From: Segatella copri
Lineage (GTDB): Bacteria; Bacteroidota; Bacteroidia; Bacteroidales; Bacteroidaceae
Reading direction: 5' to 3'
Assembly (NCBI RefSeq): GCF_026015295.1
Contig: NZ_JAPDUW010000001.1
Span: 2,527,501-2,591,500 of the forward strand
Length of the DNA: 64,000 bases
Shown in pieces: positions 51,874 to 60,701 of the stretch. The translations under genes were made by a program, and so were the position numbers. Within the stretch, counting starts at the first letter, position 1. Each line of letters begins with the position of its first letter. The notes below the pieces were generated by a model, which ran no database searches, had not been told where the DNA came from, and was given only the letters and a program-made list of their open reading frames with translations.

Positions 51874-52158
51874 CTACATCATCCCTTCCAGTTTTTCCTG
51901 CGCCTCGCGCATATCTTTTTCAAAATTCACATGGTCTAGAAGGAATTCCGTTCTGCCTTGCGAAAGAAGAAGATAGAGCTGCGGATTCATGCCCTCTACA
52001 TACTGGGCGATGGCATACTCTATATCATCACGCTGCGTAGGATTGGTGGAAAATTCAAAAACCCTGAGCTTCTGATGAATAAAGCAATATGCCGACTCTA
52101 TACAATCTCTGGTGATGCCCCCTGCCAAGAGAGCATCACCATTATTATTCTGATTCAT
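51874..52158 (-). CDS. Conserved small helical protein downstream of tex
   Basis: The 94-residue protein has no signal peptide or membrane segment; a helical core is suggested by DCIESAYCFIHQKLRVFEFS and DIEYAIAQYVEGMNPQLYLLLSQG. AAAGGA lies at a good distance before the ATG, and the gene begins 14 nt after the tex stop in the same direction, so co-transcription is likely. I do not recognise the family. Confidence 0.7.
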   Translation of the reverse strand: MNQNNNGDALLAGGITRDCIESAYCFIHQKLRVFEFSTNPTQRDDIEYAIAQYVEGMNPQLYLLLSQGRTEFLLDHVNFEKDMREAQEKLEGMM

Positions 52159-52172
52159 TCTGAATATCCTTT

Positions 52173-54305
52173 CTATTTCACGCCCTTCATCGACAAGGCG
52201 ATGCGCTTGCGCTTCAAATCTACTTCTGCCACTCTCACCATCACATGTTCATGAAGCTTTACCACCTCAGAAGGATCCTGAATGTAACGGTTTGACATCT
52301 GGGATACATGAACCAGACCATCGTTGTGGACACCTATATCTACAAAGGCACCAAACTTGGTAATGTTGGTAACAATGCCCGGCACAACCATGCCTACCTG
52401 CAAATCCTCTATCTCCTTGATGCTGGCATCAAACTCAAACTTCTCTACCTCACCACGAGGGTCCAAGCCCGGCTTGTCAAGCTCAGCCATGATATCGGTC
52501 AAAGTAGGCATACCCACCTCAGCACTCACATATTTTCTGATATCAATCTTCTTCTGCAGCGCCTTGTCTTCTACCAGCTGCTTCACCGTTACGCCCTGAT
52601 CTTTCGCCATCTGCTCTACCAGCGCATAGCGCTCCGGATGAACGGCACTGTTATCCAAAGGATTCTTAGCGCCAGGAATGCGGAGGAAGCCGGCACACTG
52701 CTCAAAGGCCGAAGGACCCAGACGTGGCACCTTCTTCAACTGGGCACGGGAAGCAAAGGCTCCATTCTCGCGGCGATATTCCACGATATTCTTGGCAAGC
52801 GTAGGTCCCAAACCGCTCACATAGGTCAGGAGATGCTGCGATGCGGTATTCAGGTTGACACCCACCGAGTTCACGCAACTCATTACCACCGTATCCAGAC
52901 TTTTCTTCAGCTGAGTCTGGTCCACATCATGCTGATACTGTCCCACACCGATGCTCTTCGGATCAATCTTCACCAATTCTGCAAGCGGATCCATCAGTCT
53001 TCGTCCGATGCTCACAGCACCACGCACGGTAACATCCTCATCCGGGAACTCATCTCTTGCAATCTTCGAAGCCGAATAGATAGAAGCACCATCCTCGCTC
53101 ACCACATAGATATCTACCGGATGAACGAAATCGATGCTATGCAGCCAGTCGCTGGTTTCGCGGCTTGCCGTACCGTTACCTACAGCCATTGCCTCCACCT
53201 GATACATCTTTACCATGCGCTGGATGGCAGCCGTAGCCTCGCTCTTCCTGTTGCGGGGAGGATGAGGATAAACAATTTCATGATGAATCAGATTGCCCTG
53301 CGCATCGAGACAGCAAGTCTTGCAACCATTGGCAAAACCCGGGTCAACCGCCATCACGCGTTTCTGTCCGAGAGGAGCCGCCAACAGGAGCTGGCGCAGG
53401 TTTTCGGCGAAGACCACAATAGCCTCCTCATCCGCCTTCTGCTTGCTGAGCGCAGCAAATTCGGTTTCAATGCTAGGCTTCAGCAGTCGCTTAAAGGCAT
53501 CATCCACCGCTTCACCCACCAGCGTCTGGCACTCACCGAAACCATGTACATAGTGGCGCTTCAGTTTATCCTGACACTGCTCATCATCAGCCGAGATGCT
53601 GACACGCAAGAATCCTGCCGCCTCGCCTCTACGCATAGCCAGCAGTCGGTGCGAAGAACATTTCTTCAATGGTTCTGAGAAATCGAAATAATCGGAGAAG
53701 CGCTGCGCCTCTTCCTCATCCTTCTTCTTGGCTACCACCTTAGAAGTGATGATGGCACCGCGTCTGAACTCACCGCGAATCTGATTGCGGCTCTGCTCAT
53801 TCTCGCTTACGGTTTCGGCGATGATGTCCTTGGCTCCCTGAAGAGCAGCCTCCACATCCTTCACCTTATCGCCCACAAACTTTCTGGCAGCCTGTTCCGG
53901 ATTGCGCTCACGCTGGAAGAGGAGCAGCTGTGCCAGAGGTTCCAAACCAGCCTCACGTGCTATCTGTGCACGGGTGCGGCGCTTAGGCTTATAAGGAAGA
54001 TAGATATCTTCCAGTTCGGTGGCATCCCAGCACTGTTCGATGCGTTTTTTCAGTTCATCCGAGAGTTTTCCCTGTTCCTCGATGGTTTTGAGGATAGTCT
54101 CTTTTCTCTTCGCCATCTCTGAGAGTTTCTCGTTAGCCTGTGCGATGGCTTCAATGTTTACCTCGTCCATATTACCGGTTTTCTCCTTGCGGTATCGCGA
54201 GATAAACGGAATGGTGCAGCCCTCTTCGAGCAGCGCCAGAGTATTTTCTACAGCCTGCTCCTTCAGATTGAGCTGGGCTGCTATCAGCTTTGTAAATTGA
54301 TTCAT
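52173..54305 (-). CDS. tex: Tex family RNA-binding transcription accessory protein
   Basis: Tex proteins bind nucleic acids and affect transcription and expression of some virulence genes. The 710-residue protein has the normal order: N-terminal helical Tex domain (YKPKRRTRAQIAREAGLEPLA), YqgF-like RNase H fold (VMAVDPGFANGCKTCCLD, about 310-330), helix-hairpin-helix pair (SVGVNLNTASQHLLTYVSGLG), and a C-terminal S1 domain (GMVVPGIVTNITKFGAFVDIGVHNDGLVH). Promoter TATCTTTG on the minus strand at 54347-54354. Confidence 0.96.
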   Translation of the reverse strand: MNQFTKLIAAQLNLKEQAVENTLALLEEGCTIPFISRYRKEKTGNMDEVNIEAIAQANEKLSEMAKRKETILKTIEEQGKLSDELKKRIEQCWDATELEDIYLPYKPKRRTRAQIAREAGLEPLAQLLLFQRERNPEQAARKFVGDKVKDVEAALQGAKDIIAETVSENEQSRNQIRGEFRRGAIITSKVVAKKKDEEEAQRFSDYFDFSEPLKKCSSHRLLAMRRGEAAGFLRVSISADDEQCQDKLKRHYVHGFGECQTLVGEAVDDAFKRLLKPSIETEFAALSKQKADEEAIVVFAENLRQLLLAAPLGQKRVMAVDPGFANGCKTCCLDAQGNLIHHEIVYPHPPRNRKSEATAAIQRMVKMYQVEAMAVGNGTASRETSDWLHSIDFVHPVDIYVVSEDGASIYSASKIARDEFPDEDVTVRGAVSIGRRLMDPLAELVKIDPKSIGVGQYQHDVDQTQLKKSLDTVVMSCVNSVGVNLNTASQHLLTYVSGLGPTLAKNIVEYRRENGAFASRAQLKKVPRLGPSAFEQCAGFLRIPGAKNPLDNSAVHPERYALVEQMAKDQGVTVKQLVEDKALQKKIDIRKYVSAEVGMPTLTDIMAELDKPGLDPRGEVEKFEFDASIKEIEDLQVGMVVPGIVTNITKFGAFVDIGVHNDGLVHVSQMSNRYIQDPSEVVKLHEHVMVRVAEVDLKRKRIALSMKGVK

Positions 54306-54346
54306 TTATGATATTAATAAAAAAAGATTCAAACTGTTTGTTCATG

Positions 54347-54354
54347 CAAAGATA
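54347..54354 (-). promoter_or_regulatory. tex promoter
   Basis: TATCTTTG on the minus strand, about 42 nt before the tex ATG. Confidence 0.65.
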
Positions 54355-54520
54355 GAGAAAAAAGTTGGTTTGCCCAAATATTCCCTCATATTATTTGGCG
54401 GTTTCACTAAAAAATCGTAGCTATCCTTCAGAAATAGCTTTAGATACATTCTGCATGCCCGGTTTTCTTGATTTACATCAACAATACGACTTGTTTTGCA
54501 AGAAAAACTGAGAAATAGTT

Positions 54521-54550
54521 TTGAGTTTCAAGTTATTTCCTATATCTTTG
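54521..54550 (+). promoter_or_regulatory. Promoter of outer-membrane barrel gene
   Basis: TTTG (54521-54524) and TATCTTTG (54543-54550) are 18 nt apart. The leader to the ATG at 54672 is about 115 nt, long for this region, and contains no frame I would call. The rest of 54355-54520 shows nothing recognisable. Confidence 0.65.
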
Positions 54551-54671
54551 CCGCCGAATTAGAGAGTGCAGGGCATGTCTGGGATGTGCTTTGCTATCAT
54601 AAATAAAGGGGCTGAAAAGCTACCTGATTAGAGTGATAAAATAAAGTAATAATTAAAAGAAAAGATTGATT

Positions 54672-55205
54672 ATGAAGAAGATTATGTTGAGCCTTGCTAT
54701 GGCTCTCGTTTCAGTTTGCGCTAGCGCACAGGTTTACATCGGTGGTACAGCTGGTATTTCCAGCAACAAGATCGGTGATGGTGACAGCAAGACAGCTTAC
54801 ACCTTGATGCCAGAGATTGGTTACGAATTCAACAACAAGTGGGAGGCTGGTCTCGAGATTGGTATCAAGAAGGGCGAAGTTTGCAAGCTTTCTCCTGTAG
54901 GTGAATCTACAACATTCACTGTAGCTCCTTACGTACGTTACACAGCCGTAGAAACCAAGTTGGTTAACCTCTTCGTTGAGGGTACAATCGGTTACAGCAG
55001 TTACAGCAAGGGCGGTGGCGATGCCTACGAGGTAGGCATCAAGCCAGGTTTGGCTGTTAAGCTTTCAGACCACGTAAACTTCATCACAAAGGTAGGTTTC
55101 CTCGGTTACAAAGGTTATTCTCCTGACCAAGGTAAAAACTCATCAACATTCGGACTTAACGTAGATGCAAGCAACATTTCATTTGGTGCTATCTACAAGT
55201 TCTAA
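54672..55205 (+). CDS. Small outer-membrane beta-barrel protein
   Basis: From the ATG at 54672 the protein has 177 residues: signal peptide (MLSLAMALVSVCASAQ) then alternating strands (VYIGGTAGIS, PEIGYEFNNKWEAGLEIGI, VAPYVRY, LFVEGTIGYSSY) ending FGAIYKF with a terminal aromatic, as in OmpX/OmpW-like eight-strand barrels. Codon use is biased as in abundant proteins. Function is structural or unknown. A strong terminator follows. Confidence 0.88.
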   Translation: MKKIMLSLAMALVSVCASAQVYIGGTAGISSNKIGDGDSKTAYTLMPEIGYEFNNKWEAGLEIGIKKGEVCKLSPVGESTTFTVAPYVRYTAVETKLVNLFVEGTIGYSSYSKGGGDAYEVGIKPGLAVKLSDHVNFITKVGFLGYKGYSPDQGKNSSTFGLNVDASNISFGAIYKF

Positions 55206-55242
55206 TCTTAGGGTGCTCATTTACTCATAAGCAATAATATCA

Positions 55243-55283
55243 GGGGCGCAAGCGATTCCTTTCCAGGAAATAGCTTGCGCCCC
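55243..55283 (+). terminator. Terminator after barrel gene
   Basis: GGGGCGCAAGC pairs perfectly with GCTTGCGCCCC and is followed by ATTTTTA. Confidence 0.88.
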
Positions 55284-55311
55284 ATTTTTATCTGCAAGCG
55301 AACACGCTTTT

Positions 55312-55891
55312 ACTCTTCACTCTTCACCTTTCCTTCGGAAATCCCTGTGTTTATCGGCATTCTGAGGGGTGAAGAGTTCTTGGACACTCTTCACCCACTC
55401 TTCACCACTCTTCACCGATTCCAAAGACCAACAGGCGTAAATTGCAGCGCAAGACCGCTAGGTGTTAAGGAGAGATGCAAGACCGCTAGGCGTCCCTGAG
55501 GAGGGTGCGCCATAAGTCTGGATAATAGTTTGGCGCATAACAGTTGACCATCGCATGCACATCACCTGTTGTGCATGCGCATATCAGCTGTTATGCAAGC
55601 GCACAACAGCTGTTGTGCGACCGAAGATACTGGCTGTTTCAACAACATATCCTAACACTTCCAACAACATATTCTTACTCTTCCAACAACATATCCTAGC
55701 TCTTCAAACAACATATCCTTACTCATCCAACAACAAGAAAAGGGTGAATCATAAATTTATGACACATCCTCCGCCGAACCAGCTAAGGTGAAGAGTGGTG
55801 AAGAGTGGGTGAAGAGTGCCCAAGAACTCTTCACCCCTCGAAACGCCCATAAACACTGGGGATTCCGAAGGAAAGGTGAAGAGTGAAGAGT
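55312..55891. mobile_element. 580-bp non-coding element with 105-bp terminal inverted repeats
   Basis: Both ends (55312-55416 and 55787-55891) are exactly 105 bp and are inverted copies at roughly 90 percent identity. Each is itself full of GTGAAGAGT / ACTCTTCAC units. The interior holds a repeated GCAAGACCGCTAGG, an 18-bp perfect palindrome (GCACAACAG and its complement, 55601-55618) and a 22-bp tandem array. No coding frame is credible. It looks like a MITE or other non-autonomous or folded-DNA element. No flanking duplication is obvious. Confidence 0.65.
55640..55727. repeat. 22-bp tandem repeat array
   Basis: Four units of 22 bp with core AACAACATATCCT start at 55640, 55662, 55684 and 55706, with a partial fifth unit at 55728. 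There are no spacers, so this is not a CRISPR. Confidence 0.85.
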
Positions 55892-56147
55892 ATTTCCTTA
55901 TCCCTTACTTACAACATTTTTACAGGCATTTACGCTGACTGTTCCTATAGAACAGCCAACTGGCAAGTGTACGGCTAGTCAGCTGTTCTTCATTCGCCAG
56001 TACACTGTTTCCGATTAACAGCCAACTTATTCCTCGGCAAAATATTCTTCCATAACTAGACAATAAACGCTACATACTGATAAAAATCTCTGGCAATTAT
56101 TAGAAATAAGGGTAAAGGAACAAGAACAGATTATAAAAACACTTTTA

Positions 56148-56242
56148 CAGCAGAAAAATGCGTATTTACGCAAAAATCTTTTGTAAATTCATCAAAAAAG
56201 CGTATCTTTGCAGCAGAAAAATGCGTATTTACGCAAAAATCT
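56148..56242 (+). promoter_or_regulatory. Promoter flanked by 32-bp repeats with palindromes
   Basis: Identical 32-bp copies at 56148-56179 and 56211-56242 each contain the palindrome TGCGTA-TT-TACGCA. Between them lie the -33 TTTG (56180-56183) and -7 TATCTTTG (56203-56210), 19 nt apart, with the -7 inside a degenerate copy of the palindrome (AGCGTATCTTTGCA). One repeat ends at the -33 and the other covers the start of transcription, an operator-like arrangement. Confidence 0.65.
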
Positions 56243-56259
56243 AACGTAAAATTAAATCA

Positions 56260-56913
56260 ATTGACATTCTTAACAGAAATCGCATCAAGAACAATGCTGA
56301 GCTAGAAGAACTTCTCTGTATGTTATCATCTGGCATAGGAGGACTGGTAAATCCTCAAAAACTATCGAATACATTCAAGACCAACAAAAATATATCCATT
56401 GGCTCTACCACTCTGAAAACATACATCGATTATTGCTCAGATGCCTTTCTTATAGAGGAAGCCAAGAGATACGACGTGAAGGGAAGAAAATATATCAGTA
56501 CTCCTATGAAGTATTACTTCACCGACTTAGGACTGCGCAATGCACTCATCAATTTTCGCCAAATAGAGAAGACCCATCTCATGGAGAATGCGATATATTG
56601 CGAGCTGAGAAGACAGGGATTCAATGTGGATGTAGGCGTGGTAACAGTGAATGGGAAAGACGAAAACGGCACTAGTTATCGCAAACAACTAGAGGTAGAC
56701 TTCGTGTGCAACAAGGGCAGTCGCCGATGCTATATCCAGTCGGCCCTCAGCCTGCCATCGCAAGACAAGATAGAGCAAGAAATCAACTCATTGCGCCGCA
56801 TAGATGATGGTTTCGAGCGAATCGTCATTGTGGGCGAAAGCCTCATCAGCAACCGTGATGCAAATGGTATACTCTTCATGAGCATCTATGATTTCATGCT
56901 GAATGACTTATAA
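56260..56913 (+). pseudogene. 5'-truncated DUF4143 ATPase gene
   Basis: In frame from about 56260 the sequence reads like the middle of a DUF4143 protein (DILNRNRIKNNAELEELLC, then LSSGIGGLVNPQKLSNTFK) and continues to a normal C-terminus (FTDLGLRNALINFRQ, MENAIYCELRRQGFNVDVG, EVDFVCNKG). The whole N-terminal ATPase half, with Walker A and B, is missing, and the repeat-bearing promoter is joined directly to the middle of the gene. The first ATG in frame is at 56320, giving 197 residues. A free DUF4143 domain could still be made, but loss of function is more likely. Confidence 0.75.
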
Positions 56914-56927
56914 TCAACGATAAATAA

Positions 56928-56953
56928 GGGGCGTGCTTAAATGAGCACGCCCC
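56928..56953. terminator. Hairpin between truncated DUF4143 gene and BACON operon
   Basis: GGGGCGTGCT and AGCACGCCCC form a perfect 10-bp stem with a 6-nt loop; read leftwards it is followed by TTATTTAT. Confidence 0.65.
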
Positions 56954-57016
56954 CAGACGAGAGATTTTATGTATTCTTTTCACAAAGAATCCTATTTAAA
57001 CATTATGTATATAATT

Positions 57017-58120
57017 TTATTTCATGATGGAAAGTTTAGGTGTCGCAACGTTCATCTTCTTGCGAGCACCCGAAGCATCTATCTTCAAGAGATAAGGATT
57101 GAGCATTGTTAAGAAGTTACCCAAATAGCTATCATTAGTCAACTCATCACCATCGTAAGCGCCAATAGCGAGATAGTCTACGTTATAACCTGGCCATGAG
57201 CCATTATCCTCAAACTCTGCATAGGTTCCTTCCTCATCGCTATACTGAAAACCTGCCGTAAAGCTAACTGCTGAATTCCATATGAGGTAACCAGCTTCAG
57301 AATCTCCAAGGATTGATACCGTATTATATTTCTGGAAGACACCAAGATTATGTCCTGCATAAATAGATAACTTGAAAGTAGACTCATCAAATGCCACAGG
57401 AACAGACAGTCCAAGCTGAGGCAAGTCCAAAGCATAATTACCTTCAGTATCCTTGACAAACTTGGCAGAGATAGCTGCCTGGGTGCCCTCGTTAGAAGTA
57501 TAAGCAAGATAATACATACCTTCAAAGTCTCTGGCAAATTCAGACTGCGATACATTGATTGTATTCTTTATATTTCCAGATGAATAAGTGAAACTACCTG
57601 AGCGAAAACGTCCGGTCTCATTCTTTTTCAAATCCACCTTGAAACTATCATCTGTCACCGAAACCTTAATCCAATCAGCGGAAGAACTCACTTCAACAGG
57701 CAAATTGTGCTTCATAGAATAAGTATAAGAAACAGCAGCATCTGACGCAGCTATTCCAGAAGGCAAACCTTCTAAAACGAAGATTGAACCCAACTGAGAA
57801 ACATTGACAATAGTAGAATCAGTCTCTGAAGACTTAACTACCAATGTAGTGTGGCGAGACTCATTAGACACATTGGCCTGAGTAGAAATGGTCACCTTGC
57901 TACCCTGGGCATTCACTGCAAGCCAATCATCAGCGGCATAAGCCTTCACAACATCCTTGTTAACGGAGATTTCATGTTCACCACCATTGGCACCAAAGGA
58001 AGTCTCTGCAGAGAGAACTTTCAGTCCCTCGTCCACTACCTTGTCATCATCGTCACAGGAAGCCAAGGCGAGGCTTCCTATTACGACGAGTAATAAATAA
58101 TATATTCGTGATAATCTCAT
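57017..58120 (-). CDS. BACON-domain lipoprotein
   Basis: The 367-residue protein has a lipobox LASC at Cys22 followed by five acidic residues. Two BACON-like domains follow: about 33-110 (GANGGEHEISVN, ADDWLAV, VSNESRHTTLVVKS, VNVSQLG) and 115-195 (SADWIKVSV, RSGSFTYSSGNIKNTINVSQ). The C-terminal 170 residues form a separate beta-rich region. BACON domains are thought to bind carbohydrate or mucin and often accompany SusC/SusD systems. It is the last gene of the leftward operon, 18 nt after the DUF4302 gene. Confidence 0.85.
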   Translation of the reverse strand: MRLSRIYYLLLVVIGSLALASCDDDDKVVDEGLKVLSAETSFGANGGEHEISVNKDVVKAYAADDWLAVNAQGSKVTISTQANVSNESRHTTLVVKSSETDSTIVNVSQLGSIFVLEGLPSGIAASDAAVSYTYSMKHNLPVEVSSSADWIKVSVTDDSFKVDLKKNETGRFRSGSFTYSSGNIKNTINVSQSEFARDFEGMYYLAYTSNEGTQAAISAKFVKDTEGNYALDLPQLGLSVPVAFDESTFKLSIYAGHNLGVFQKYNTVSILGDSEAGYLIWNSAVSFTAGFQYSDEEGTYAEFEDNGSWPGYNVDYLAIGAYDGDELTNDSYLGNFLTMLNPYLLKIDASGARKKMNVATPKLSIMK

Positions 58121-58138
58121 AACACATTCTTTTTAAAG

Positions 58139-59779
58139 TTACTTAATCAATTTCTTACCAAGCACAGGACTGGCATGAAAAGCGGGCATCTTTGTGAAAT
58201 GTACCTTGACTTGCTGACTACCTCTTGCCTTAGCTGTAAATGACGCAGCACTAGCCCCATCAGGAAGTTTCACGAGCGCAATTCCTTGCATGATTTCCAA
58301 GTATGCTTTGAAATCACTTGTACTTGCAGGAGGATTGGCTGCACAAGCCATTACATAGACCATATTTATATCCTCACCCAGAATACTACCTTCAGAGAAT
58401 ATAGCATAAGTTCCATTTTCATCATCATAAGCTACAGGAGCAGAATATGTATACTTGTCAGAAACTGCACTCCAATAACTATCAGTATACAATATGTCGT
58501 AAGCATAATAGCTTCCGTATTTTCCCATATACTGGAAACTATTCCAATCAAAGCTATTGGTCTCCGCATTCCATTTCAAGGAAGCATGCAATGTATATTT
58601 ACCTACCTTAATTGGCATATCGATGGCATCGGCATTGTCGGCTGTCACGTCAAAAACATTCTGCTGTACAGTGCCATCTGCATCATAATACTGCAATACG
58701 TATGTACCAGAAATATCCTTGGCATACTCCATCTGGCAGACGGTCATTTCATCCTCGCCATTCTCATTCTTCACCTTCACAGTAGCCACACGAGGATGTC
58801 CCTCATTATTGGCGGCAGCAGAGAAAGTAACGCTAGCATCGTCAGCAGTAATCGTCAACCAATCGGCATCTGTGGAATAGGTGAACGTGTTAGCCATTTT
58901 CACTTTTTCTGTCACGCTCTGCGCTGCATCGTTCATCTTGATAGATGTACCTATTTTCTTGAAAACATAATCAGGAGTGAGATAAGGATCCAATGAAACC
59001 ATCTTGCCAGCGGCAACATCACTAGCTACCATGCTATACTTACCATCAGGTAACACAAATGTATGAGCATCACTCTTCCAAGAATCAGGTAGGACGATAC
59101 CTGTTGGAGTGACGCAATACGGATAGGTCGAAGTATTGTTATCCTTATCCACAAATGACACCCGACGGGTATCTGCATCAAAAGTCAATATACCTTCTAC
59201 ATTTCCATCTTCCGTCAGCTGATAGCTGGTAAACATCTCGCTTTCAATGCCGCTGATATCTTCTAAATATTTCTTCCAATCCGTATTCTCCGGCAAGCGG
59301 ATGAGACGCATTTTGTTACCCGTTGTACGTCCCTTCAAGTCAATCGTATCATTACTGATCTTCATGACAGAAAACTCGAAGTCGCCTCCACTGGTAGTAC
59401 CATCAGAATTTGGATTAGCAAAATAATGCATCCATTCATTATAGGTGTTAAATGTAAGAACAGGACCCTGATCTTTCACTACATCATAAGATGAATGTGT
59501 TATATCTGTAGGGTCATCTGCCAAATCTAATGCAACATCAGCCTTACCATCTTTGAACTTTACAAGATAAGTACATCCACCACTTGTATATTCATCACCA
59601 AGATAATACTGAAAAGCCCAACCGCTGGTAGAAGACTCCAATATCTGCTTGGTTTCTTCTGTAGCATGCTCCAGTCTTTCTGCTGCTGATTCATCAAACA
59701 ATTCCTTATCGTCATGCAGACAAGACTGAAAAGACAGCATGCTAATTACACCCATGATATATAATAAAAACTTTCTCAT
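58139..59779 (-). CDS. DUF4302 lipoprotein with BACON-like segment
   Basis: The 546-residue protein has a lipobox at Cys20 (FQSC), then a region typical of DUF4302: SAAERLEHATEETKQILESSTSGWAFQYYLG and GGDFEFSVMKISNDTIDLKG. Residues about 290-355 look like a BACON unit (DADWLTITADDASVTFSAAANNEGHPRVATVKVK), followed by a domain similar to the end of the next protein in the operon. It sits between the HExxH lipoprotein and the BACON lipoprotein, with gaps of 6 and 18 nt. A surface substrate-binding role is inferred from context. Confidence 0.85.
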   Translation of the reverse strand: MRKFLLYIMGVISMLSFQSCLHDDKELFDESAAERLEHATEETKQILESSTSGWAFQYYLGDEYTSGGCTYLVKFKDGKADVALDLADDPTDITHSSYDVVKDQGPVLTFNTYNEWMHYFANPNSDGTTSGGDFEFSVMKISNDTIDLKGRTTGNKMRLIRLPENTDWKKYLEDISGIESEMFTSYQLTEDGNVEGILTFDADTRRVSFVDKDNNTSTYPYCVTPTGIVLPDSWKSDAHTFVLPDGKYSMVASDVAAGKMVSLDPYLTPDYVFKKIGTSIKMNDAAQSVTEKVKMANTFTYSTDADWLTITADDASVTFSAAANNEGHPRVATVKVKNENGEDEMTVCQMEYAKDISGTYVLQYYDADGTVQQNVFDVTADNADAIDMPIKVGKYTLHASLKWNAETNSFDWNSFQYMGKYGSYYAYDILYTDSYWSAVSDKYTYSAPVAYDDENGTYAIFSEGSILGEDINMVYVMACAANPPASTSDFKAYLEIMQGIALVKLPDGASAASFTAKARGSQQVKVHFTKMPAFHASPVLGKKLIK

Positions 59780-59785
59780 GTCTCA

Positions 59786-60667
59786 TTACTTTAAATGTTC
59801 CAAATCCAATGAACTCATTTCTCGACCACGATGCTGAACAGCCTTGTGCAACTCGTCAATATCAAGATTCCAGGAATCCTTCATATAGGTACGAATCATC
59901 TCCAGTTTCTGGTTGATAATAGCAGCGCCTTTGGTGCCTGCTGTCTTCAACTTAGCTGCCCAGGCAGCATCTGTGCAAGTTACATACTGAGCCATTGTCT
60001 CAGCAAAATCCTCGCGACCTTCAACCATTGCATAATTACGTACAAATCCCTTCTTAAGGGCTGTCGCATTAGGAACCTGATACCAGTCACCGCTTACGTA
60101 ATCTGATTCAGAAATACGATCGAAGTCTGTATTATAAGGCTTCTTTTGGTTCAAGATATGAGTAAACTCATGATGCATCGTAGTGAAATAATAAGTTGTC
60201 AGAGCATCATAATCTTTCAATGTAGCATCATCCAGATTATTCACCATATAAAGAGTAACCTTGTAACCACCTTCGGCAGTACCCAGCACCATCGTACCCG
60301 TATTCTCATAAGCTGGCGAACCAATCAAAGTGATAACACGAGGTACATACGTCTTGACGAAATCCTGACCAGCAACCTCATTATAAGCATCAAACCACAG
60401 ATATTTCACGATGATAGCCAACTTAGCCGACTTTGCAGAATCTGCAGGCACCAGATTGTACTTCATATCACTCTCAATCTTCTGCCATTTATACTGGAAA
60501 TCCACATTATATGGATAAGTATAGTTCTTCAACAACCACTGGTCCAGGTTGTCACGAGCAGGCGAATCAGTAGGGAAGATAGTAGCTCCATCAGGATCAT
60601 CATCTGAGCAAGAAACAAATCCCAAGCTCATGACAGCTACCATCAAAAGCAAATATATTTTTTTCAT
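59786..60667 (-). CDS. HExxH zinc metallohydrolase lipoprotein (SusC/D-associated)
   Basis: The 293-residue lipoprotein (lipobox VSC, Cys20, then SDDDPDG) carries the zincin motif HEFTH at 166-170 and a likely third ligand region VEGREDFAETMAQYV further on. This matches the 'substrate import-associated zinc metallohydrolase lipoprotein' family found next to SusC/SusD pairs. It is expected to cut a substrate at the cell surface or in the periplasm before or after import. Substrate unknown; a peptide or glycopeptide is plausible because the motif is a peptidase type. Confidence 0.9.
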   Translation of the reverse strand: MKKIYLLLMVAVMSLGFVSCSDDDPDGATIFPTDSPARDNLDQWLLKNYTYPYNVDFQYKWQKIESDMKYNLVPADSAKSAKLAIIVKYLWFDAYNEVAGQDFVKTYVPRVITLIGSPAYENTGTMVLGTAEGGYKVTLYMVNNLDDATLKDYDALTTYYFTTMHHEFTHILNQKKPYNTDFDRISESDYVSGDWYQVPNATALKKGFVRNYAMVEGREDFAETMAQYVTCTDAAWAAKLKTAGTKGAAIINQKLEMIRTYMKDSWNLDIDELHKAVQHRGREMSSLDLEHLK

Positions 60668-60701
60668 ACTTTTATTCTTTAATTAAGCGTTTTTAAAAAC
60701 A

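Noticed and set aside
52308..53678. 456-codon frame antisense to tex
   Set aside because: Antisense shadow of a conserved gene; composition reflects codon bias of tex.
55640..55745. Possible CRISPR array
   Set aside because: The 22-bp units abut without unique spacers and no cas genes are present, so it is a simple tandem repeat.
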